From Ulva prolifera (lineage: Eukaryota; Chlorophyta; Ulvophyceae; Ulvales; Ulvaceae): a stretch of DNA of 64,000 bases. Position 1 is the stretch's first letter. Each line of letters begins with the position of its first letter. Shown piece after piece: positions 57,501 to 64,000 of the stretch. Location of the stretch: contig CM041199.1 of the NCBI GenBank assembly GCA_023078555.1, forward strand, positions 4,779,315 to 4,843,314. The letters run 5' to 3'. The translations under genes and the position numbers were made by a program. Under the pieces are notes generated by a model. That model saw only the letters and a program-made list of their open reading frames with translations, did not search any database and had not been told where the DNA came from.

Positions 57501-59334
57501 GAATATTGTTGGTGGACTTTTGCAAGTCTGCTACCGGCCAATCTTGCAGCACTTGAACTTTGTATGGATCAGGTTGGACCGTGTCGGCAGTGACAACATG
57601 CCCTAAGTATTTAATTTCTTGCAAGGCAAATTGACACTTGTCTATATTGCAGTAAAACTTGTGTTCAGCCAATCTGGTTAACACAAGGTCAAGGTGTTTG
57701 GCGTGTTCTTCCTCAGAACGTGCTAATACGACAATGTCATCAAGGTAGGCCAAACAGATTTTTCCTATGAGCCCCTTTAGAACAACGTGCATTGCTTGCT
57801 GAAACACTGAAGGGGCATTTGACAGACCAAAAGGCATGACTTTCCATTCATACAAACCGTCGGGTGTTCGAAAAGCAGTCTTAGGTCCCGCCTTTGACGA
57901 CAACCGGATTTGATGGTAACCCGAATGCAAATCAAGTGCTGAGAAAAAGTTATGTCCTTGTAATTGGTCCAACAGCGTGTCAATGCGTGGTAACGGGTAG
58001 GTATTTTTAACAGTGTGTTCATTCAGATACCTGTAATCAATGCAAAGGCGAAGCTTGCCCCCAGGCTTGGGTGCAAATAGAACACAACTCGCCCATGGAG
58101 ATACAGAGGGCTGCACCCAGCCCATGGTAAGCAAGTGATTGAGCTGCTTTTCCAACTCCAGAGTCTCGCGGGGTGTGAGTCTATACTGGCGTGCGGCCCT
58201 CGGGCGGGTGCCCGGCAACAAATCAATATCCATTTCAAAACCGGACGCAGACGTGTTCGGCGGGGGAGGGCCTAAAGTGCCGCCCTCGCCTTTATGTTTG
58301 TCAACAACCGACTTAATGCAGGCAGGAATGTTCGATGTGTCTTGCGGGACATGAGCGGGAGCAACCTGCTCTGACAAATAGCCTTTCTTCTTTGTGCCAG
58401 CACAACAGATCGGGGATGTCGCGACTGTGGGCCTAATATGAGCCACATATAAGGGTTGCTGGCCATGTTTGGCCTTGCTAGTTAATGCTTTCAGCTCACG
58501 CTGCGAACACATAAAATCATCTTGTGTGCTAGACTCACTTGTGAATTTCGAATGACCAGCATGGATAATATGGAAGTAGGGTTTGTCTTTTTTACGACGC
58601 CCGCTCCGCAGCGGGGGTACATATACGACAATGCGCGGGTGTTTGAATGTGATGGACATGTCGACTGCAGATATGACATCCAAAGCGAACAAGGCCTCGT
58701 TCGGCTGATATGATCCGGTGGCCGCGGGTAGCGAGTCCACCACAGTAAATTTCACACTAATAACACGGCGCCCAACTCGCGTATTTAGAACAACCTTGCC
58801 CAAGCATGATGCCTCAGATCCGGAGATTCCGACCGTGACACTCTGCGAAGCAGTGTATGCAATGCTATGGCGATCCAAGAATCCGCGCGTTACCATGCTA
58901 TGATTTGCTGCCGTGTCGACCAGTGCTTGGGCAAAGTTGCCATGAATGCGAGCCGGCATTGTGCACACCAAATCTACAAAGGCTGCTGGTTGGACAGATA
59001 CCGCCGCCTTCTTCGATGGTAATATTGATAATCGCTGGTTGCTCACCATTGTGCACACATGGTATTTCTGGTGCCCGGGGACGGGAGCGCCGGATATGAA
59101 TTGCAATAAGTTGCGTGCCTCATCCACCCGTGTCTGCGTGTGTTGTCTTAGGAACGGTATAAAGGTGGAAGACTCAAAGATACGAGCGGGCACTACCACC
59201 GTGATTTTGTGCTGATGCATATCAATGGTGTGTATGTGCCGAATGGCCACTTGCGCTTCGGCAGTGCAAGGCAGTGTAACCACAATGTTCTCATTGAGTT
59301 TGTGCAGGTCAAATAACGATGCCGAGCCTGACAT
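54556..59334 (-). mobile_element. Gypsy pol: protease, RT, RNase H, integrase, chromodomain
   Basis: A 1592-residue frame. Protease-like ALVDTAANHSMV (~140); reverse transcriptase with LRLCIDYRYLNEHT, FSALDLHSGYHQIRL, MPFGLSNAPSVFQQ, CLAYLDDIVVLA (~530); RNase H with IYTDASDYAYGAVL (~680). A Pro/Ser-rich linker (~850-1000) is followed by the integrase zinc finger (HHVHPWHAHMGVHRT, CHSCQIMKSP), the integrase core (SLDMITHLPR, FVDQFSKMVRL, ICSDRGVQWNNKFF, HPRANGQVERLNRVI), and a chromodomain near 1450-1490 (FEVEAVLDYRR, YLVRWKGYSSQHDLWLP). Chromodomains in this family bind histone marks and steer integration to silent chromatin. Confidence 0.95.
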
Positions 59335-59439
59335 GAAGGACGAATCAAAACAAGTTGCATGTGGTGGAGATAAATGAGGTGCCAGTACATGTGGCGCTGC
59401 CGCCCATTGTGGGCACGCAATGGGAGGCTTGCCTTCGTC

Positions 59440-61740
59440 TCAGCGGACATGTTGCTGTGGCTGATCATTGCGTGTCCGCTTGGGGTGATTGCCAGTCCCT
59501 TTGCGGATGGGATCATACCGGTCCCTCTTGCCATCTCGACGCCGGGCTGGGGGGCTGGTGTACTGCGGGGGCATCGGAGTAAGAGCCCGCTGCTTGTTGA
59601 ATTCCTCCACGAAGAATGCCTCGCGGGCGTCCCGTGGCACGGCTGATAAGAAGGCGGCGCAATGGCTGAGCTGGTGTAACCCCGCCTGCGGGTTCTGCCT
59701 CGCAGATGGGCAGAGGTAGCATTGCTTAAAGGGGTACAGGTAGTACATGCGCAACATCATGGTGGCACAATAAACAAATGTGGCCTGCACGCCCGGCGGT
59801 AAGGGGGTGGTCGCCCTCGCCAAGGCACCATGAACAGAAGTGGGGCCACCCTGTAATTCTAGGCTCAGTGCCTTGCGCAAATCCTGTGGTGCCGCCGCAT
59901 TTCTGCAGAAGTCCTCGACCCACGGCCTAACGACCGCCTCTTCTGTGGAGTTGGCCACCTCCTTAAGCCCCGGGAAGTGTGCCGCTCTAGCCGCCTTTGG
60001 CTGGCCCCCACGGCCTGGCTGCACACCAGTGTCGCGATGAAGAGGAGGGCCGGGTAATACAGCAGCCGCCGCCTGTAACTTGGTGTCGCCGGGGGTGTGT
60101 GGCTGCGGTTTGCGCTTTGAGTGCAACATGGCATAATCAATATTATAATCCGGTGTGTCACCAGCAAAGCGCTTAACTGTGTTTGCTGACTCACGCACTT
60201 GTTGTAGCTGCGTGACGGACCATGTGATAAAGTGAACAGCAGTCGCGTCCGCGCTCTGTGCACAACCGCCGATCGCAGGTTTAAGCTCTACATTAAATTT
60301 CTCCAACAGAGTAGACAATGGCATAAACATGCGCAGAGTACCAGCCAACGCCGATGTGCACACAGGCTGCATGAGGTGCTGGATCTTCGTAAACAATATG
60401 CATGCAAAATCCAGGAGGCTTTGCTTGCCTTGCATGTGTGCATAATCCAGGAAAATTAATCTGTAATAAGTTTTAATATGATGAATAAGCTCATTGAAAT
60501 CGACAGACTCAGCGGCATCATAACGTTGCCATGCCAATTCAATGTTATGCCTAAATTGGCCACTTGTAAAGTAAAAATCACGTATGACCTCAAGCCACTG
60601 TCTAAGCGTGCACGACGGATTCAGAGCGGCCTCTTGCGCTGCCGAGAAATGCTGGTCAGTGCGTGAAAATGTGGTCGTGATGTGTTGAATAACCTGGCGC
60701 TCAGAAAGCTGTCGACAATTCGAACGCGCATGCAAAACGTCACTCTGAAACTTGTGCCACCGCAGCTCTGACAAAGGGTCACCGCGTAGAGCGGCGGCTG
60801 TGGGCATTTTAATGGCTGAAAACGTATACTGTGCGCTACGAAACCAATTGTAAGACTGATCGTCTGCAAAATTTGGGTTGCATTCTGGCAGAGATGATGT
60901 AATGGGTAAGACGGTCTGCACCTGCGCTGCGACGCTGGCCGAGCAATCTCGGTACTGAAGCGCCTCAGCCTTGGTAATCTCGGATACGTGCGCCGTGGGA
61001 AACAGCTCGGACACGTTCTTAACACAATACTTTGCACTTGTAAACGCGTGCCAGACTGCGTGAGTAATGTCATGAATGATAGGCTCGGCCGCCTTGGCCA
61101 AGCTAACAATGGCTGCTCCGTGGCTGGTCACGGCAGACGAGGTTCGGAGCTTCAAGGTCCTCTCCTTTGCGCCCAGCAACCCTAAGTGGTCATTCTTGAC
61201 GGGACAAGACAGAAACGCCAGCGCAAAGCTCTTGTAATCAGAAGCAAACGCATAGGCCATATCCAGCAACGGCTGGGCAAACTTCGGGCCTAGCCAGACC
61301 ATAAGGGTCATAGCGGCCGGGCTGAGCAGATCACGCACCGGGCCAGCACAAGGGCCCCACTCCGTGCCGCATGTAAACGCCGTAGCCGGCTTCAATGCAC
61401 GCTTGAGCACCTCAACCGACTGCTTACGCTCAAGTGGCTGGAATGGCACTTCATCAGCAGACAGGGCAGACTCGACGAACAGTTGACGCGCGTCTCTACT
61501 CACAGTCTGGAACGCAGATTTGTCAAACTCGGCCGCGCTCGCCACTAACAACGACTGTAACCACGACAACATACTGAACAGCCGCCTGATATAATCCAAA
61601 TCCGACTGGGGAAACGCAGACAGCCCCGGATTCTGGGATTGGTCAAGCGAATAATTGCACTCAGACGGAGAGACCAGCGAGTCGCGAGCTGTTTCCCACG
61701 TAATCGCGGTGTCGCCCATTGTGACGTCGTCGCCAGCCAT
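59440..61740 (-). mobile_element. Gypsy gag
   Basis: A 766-residue frame upstream of pol in the same element. It is mostly helical with a retrotransposon-gag-like middle (FRHNIELAWQRYDAAESVDF, IHHIKTYYRLIFLDYAHMQG). Near the C-terminus a Cys/His cluster (CYLCPSARQNPQAGLHQLSHC pattern: CxxC then HxxxHC) may act as an unusual zinc knuckle. It ends 105 bases before the first pol methionine; how pol is expressed is not visible. Confidence 0.8.
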
Positions 61741-61794
61741 CTGCAGCGCCTCGGTCGAGTTAATCAGGCCAGGGAACTTAGCAGAATCGATACC

Positions 61795-62594
61795 TGTTGA
61801 GACCTATTGGTCTGGTCTTGGGTAACAGACCTCGATGGCAGTAAGTAGAAACGGTGATGGGCCAAGATTGCCGCAGCACGAGGGCTGTATAGGCACAAAC
61901 AGAGCAGGGGTACACTTACACGCAGGGATGCGACGTGCCAGTGCAGGAATGGAAGGCGCCCCAACCAGACTACTGTAAAGCGTGCCTGGTCCCAGCAAGC
62001 GCTCGGTATAAATACCGGGGTGTGTGCGCCCAGGTCAATCCCCCTGTCAAAGCTGGCCTCGCCGAATCGTGCCGCATAACTGCCACACTGATCCCAGATC
62101 CCGCATAAGCGCGGGAGATCTTAAATTGTGGCTCACAGAGCCTGAGATGAGTGTAAGCAAGGCAGCGCACGTAATTTGTGGGCAGCTCTGGGTGGCTGTA
62201 CAGATATTATCGTGCATGCCAACCCTGGAGCCCGCCGGGCGGACCCTGTGTAACGGCGGTAATGCACACAGTAAGACGTAATATGTGCAGTAACGACTCG
62301 GCTAGCCGCATAAAGCCATAATAAGCCTGTGACGGGACACATTGTGCCGGGAGAAGGCTGTACACAGTGCTGATGCAATGTGCACGTAAGGCTGGTGGAC
62401 GCGTGCAGTCACACGTGGCGAGTGCAGGCACGTAAGCCTACTGAGCGTACGTGTGATCATACTGTGTACAACTCGATCGGTAATTCACAAGCTATGCGTG
62501 TGCGACCGTCCACATGGCTGGACAAGCCGCTGCGCATATAAGAAAAGGTGTTAATTGTGCCAGCATGCGCTAGTGTGAGAGATATCTCACAACA
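61795..62594 (-). repeat. 5' LTR of the Gypsy chromovirus
   Basis: 800 bp, identical by eye to 52805-53604 except one base (61795+ copy has G where the other has A, in ATAAGCCT[G/A]TGACGGG). Followed by AGACC, the target duplication. Confidence 0.95.
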
Positions 62595-62795
62595 AGACCC
62601 CTGCAGCCTCCTCTCGCGAGCTACAGTGCAGATCACTTGATACATATTCACATTCTTACTGACTAAATGCTGGACCATATCTCCGGAGATACCGATGGAG
62701 GATGCAGCACTCAGAGAGCTGGAGCAACCAGAGAGCTAGCTGGAGCCTTGTGAGAACTATTCCACACCGTCCTTTCCCAGCATCGATGCGCTCCA

Positions 62796-63677
62796 GTGCA
62801 TGCAGCAGCACTAGTGTCACACAGTACCGCTGCGATCCGCGCGCAGTCGCCCCGCGCCCACGACGCGGCCGACCCCTGGCCAGCTCTCCCTGCAACAGCT
62901 CAGCCTGTCTCCGACACCTCCCCTGCCTCGGCCGCGCCCGCTCCCTCCCATGGCGCCCAGGCTCCCCCTCCTGTCACGTACGCAGCTGCTGTCTCCGCCT
63001 CGGGGTGTGCTCCCTGTGTCACGCCTGCCCCCGACGCTGGCCCGACCCCCACCCCGGCTGAGCCCGGAGCGGCGCCGCCAGCGGCGCCGGCGGCGCCGGG
63101 CGACGAGCATGACGCCCCTGACCCTCAACGGCCTCTGGCGGCCGGGCAGCGTTCGCGGCGATCGGACAACGCCCGGAGTGCCCCTTCGGCTCCTCCTCCC
63201 CGGTCGCGCAGAGGCGCTCAGCGCGGTGACATTCTTGCGTTCTTCCCCGGCTCGCCGGTGACCGGCGACGTGTGCGTGTCTCACCCGCTGGCTGGCTCGA
63301 ATGTCCGCTCCGCAGCAACCTGTGACGGCGCCGCCGCGGCGCAGTCCGACCAGCGCAAGCGCGACAAATACGGCCGGGCGGGCTCCGGCGCATTCACCCT
63401 GGTGCCACTCTCTCACGAGACATATGGGAGGATTGGCCCTGCCGCGTTCGCCTTCCTGAACCGGCTCGCCGACCTTGCTGCAGGTTTGGGCACCGCCTCC
63501 CGGCGGCTGTTCTTGGAGAATGCGATGCGCGACCTGTCCACGACGCTGTGCCGCGCGGTGGCTCGGCAGGTGCACGCCGCTGCCCCGCTGATGGCGCGTC
63601 ATGCGGGCAAGGCTGTTTTGACGGGGCTGGCAGTCCCGTCTGATGACCTCACGCCGCTCACAGGCCACCCGGCCTGA
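62796..63677 (+). CDS. Restriction-like endonuclease-type domain, probable retroelement remnant
   Basis: A 293-codon frame. Residues 1-140 are Pro/Ala-rich and disordered. Residues ~143-230 read RGDILAFFPGS, GDVCVSHPLAGSN, QSDQRKRDKYGRAGSGAF, TLVPLSHETYGRIGPAAFAF. The order D-I-L, DVxVxHPL, K-R-x-K-Y, F-x-PL-x-ET-x-G resembles the C-terminal region found after many eukaryotic reverse transcriptases, thought to have a PD-(D/E)XK-like fold. No RT domain lies upstream in the window; the region to the left is the young Gypsy insertion. It is therefore either a truncated retroelement tail or a captured stand-alone domain. Start taken at the first ATG; the true start may be internal. Confidence 0.45.
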   Translation: MHAAALVSHSTAAIRAQSPRAHDAADPWPALPATAQPVSDTSPASAAPAPSHGAQAPPPVTYAAAVSASGCAPCVTPAPDAGPTPTPAEPGAAPPAAPAAPGDEHDAPDPQRPLAAGQRSRRSDNARSAPSAPPPRSRRGAQRGDILAFFPGSPVTGDVCVSHPLAGSNVRSAATCDGAAAAQSDQRKRDKYGRAGSGAFTLVPLSHETYGRIGPAAFAFLNRLADLAAGLGTASRRLFLENAMRDLSTTLCRAVARQVHAAAPLMARHAGKAVLTGLAVPSDDLTPLTGHPA

Positions 63678-64000
63678 GTGGCGCTGCGCGCCCGCCCGGG
63701 CCCGGGACGTCCCGGGTGGTGGGCGGTCACCGCTGCGTGCGCGCTGGCAGCCCCGTCTGCTTTGTTGTGATGGCGGCTTAGGCGTGCCGCGTTTCTCTGG
63801 TGTCTTCCCCGTGCGCCTGCTTGTGGCCCGCCGTTGGGACGCAGCCGGGTGGTTTGGGCGGGCTGGGCTGGACTTTGGGGATTACGGGTGTGGGTTTGCG
63901 GGCGGGTGGGTTGGTGTGCGAGGGCTGGGCTTGGGGGGTTGTGCCGGGGGAGGCGGGGGCCTCCCGGGGTTGGGGGTTTCTGTTGCGGTCTCGCTGTTTG
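63678..64000. other. G/T-rich run to the window end
   Basis: Very rich in G and T on the plus strand (GGGCGGGTGGG-like runs, few A). It follows directly on the endonuclease-like frame and may be its 3' untranslated region. No gene seen. Confidence 0.5.

Larger units (their letters stand above)
52805..62594 (-). mobile_element. Ty3/Gypsy chromovirus, whole-looking and very young
   Basis: A 9.79-kb LTR retrotransposon on the minus strand. LTRs: 52805-53604 and 61795-62594, 800 bp each, starting TGTTGAGACC and ending CACAACA, with a single base difference by eye. Target duplication AGACC at 52800-52804 and 62595-62599. A polypurine tract (AAGGGGGGAGG on the minus strand, 53605-53615) sits next to the 3' LTR. 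Beside the 5' LTR the minus strand reads GGTATCGATTCTGC, the primer-site position, but I could not assign a tRNA. gag (61740-59440) and pol (59334-54556) are both open, and pol ends in a chromodomain. It looks whole by sequence, with no obvious breaks seen, and near-identical LTRs imply a very recent insertion. Confidence 0.95.

Overview
The window looks like nuclear DNA of a green alga (Chlorophyta). It has intron-rich genes with GC-rich exons, GT-AG introns whose donors are mostly GTGCG, and a tandem TGTAA (the green-algal polyadenylation signal) downstream of the last gene. It also holds a host gene family known from plants and green algae (GRDP, DUF1399 with a Cys-Gly tail) and dense retrotransposons. 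I cannot name the species.

Layout. 1-4653: a Copia LTR retrotransposon on the minus strand, running off the left edge. 5455-6352: an old Gypsy integrase relic. 6788-17110: a second, young Copia element whose left LTR was later split by a ~6 kb LINE (7222-13252). 17396-19967: a decayed DNA-transposon region, with a transposase-like reading frame and an oppositely oriented PD-(D/E)XK-like nuclease frame. 20280-24441: mostly non-coding, with a CA microsatellite, a 70-bp hairpin tandem repeat and a 94-bp minisatellite.

24442-50902 is the host core of the window: three tandem, same-strand paralogues of a glycine-rich domain protein (GRDP). I could model each as 10 exons, with nine introns at equivalent sites and the same phases (2,2,1,0,0,1,1,1,0). 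The models give open proteins of about 920, 927 and 893 residues. Introns and spacers hold a hAT-like MITE with 8-bp target duplication, a 56-bp perfect palindrome and a 32-bp perfect palindrome.

51124-52503: a non-autonomous DNA element with ~90-bp terminal inverted repeats. 52805-62594: a whole-looking, very young Gypsy chromovirus with 800-bp LTRs differing at one site by eye and an AGACC target duplication. 62796-63677: an open frame resembling the C-terminal restriction-like endonuclease region of reverse-transcriptase elements, followed by a G/T-rich run to the window end.

Only the GRDP genes look like host genes; nearly everything else is mobile-element material of at least three ages. 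All coordinates, splice sites and repeat comparisons were read by eye; no database search or alignment was run.
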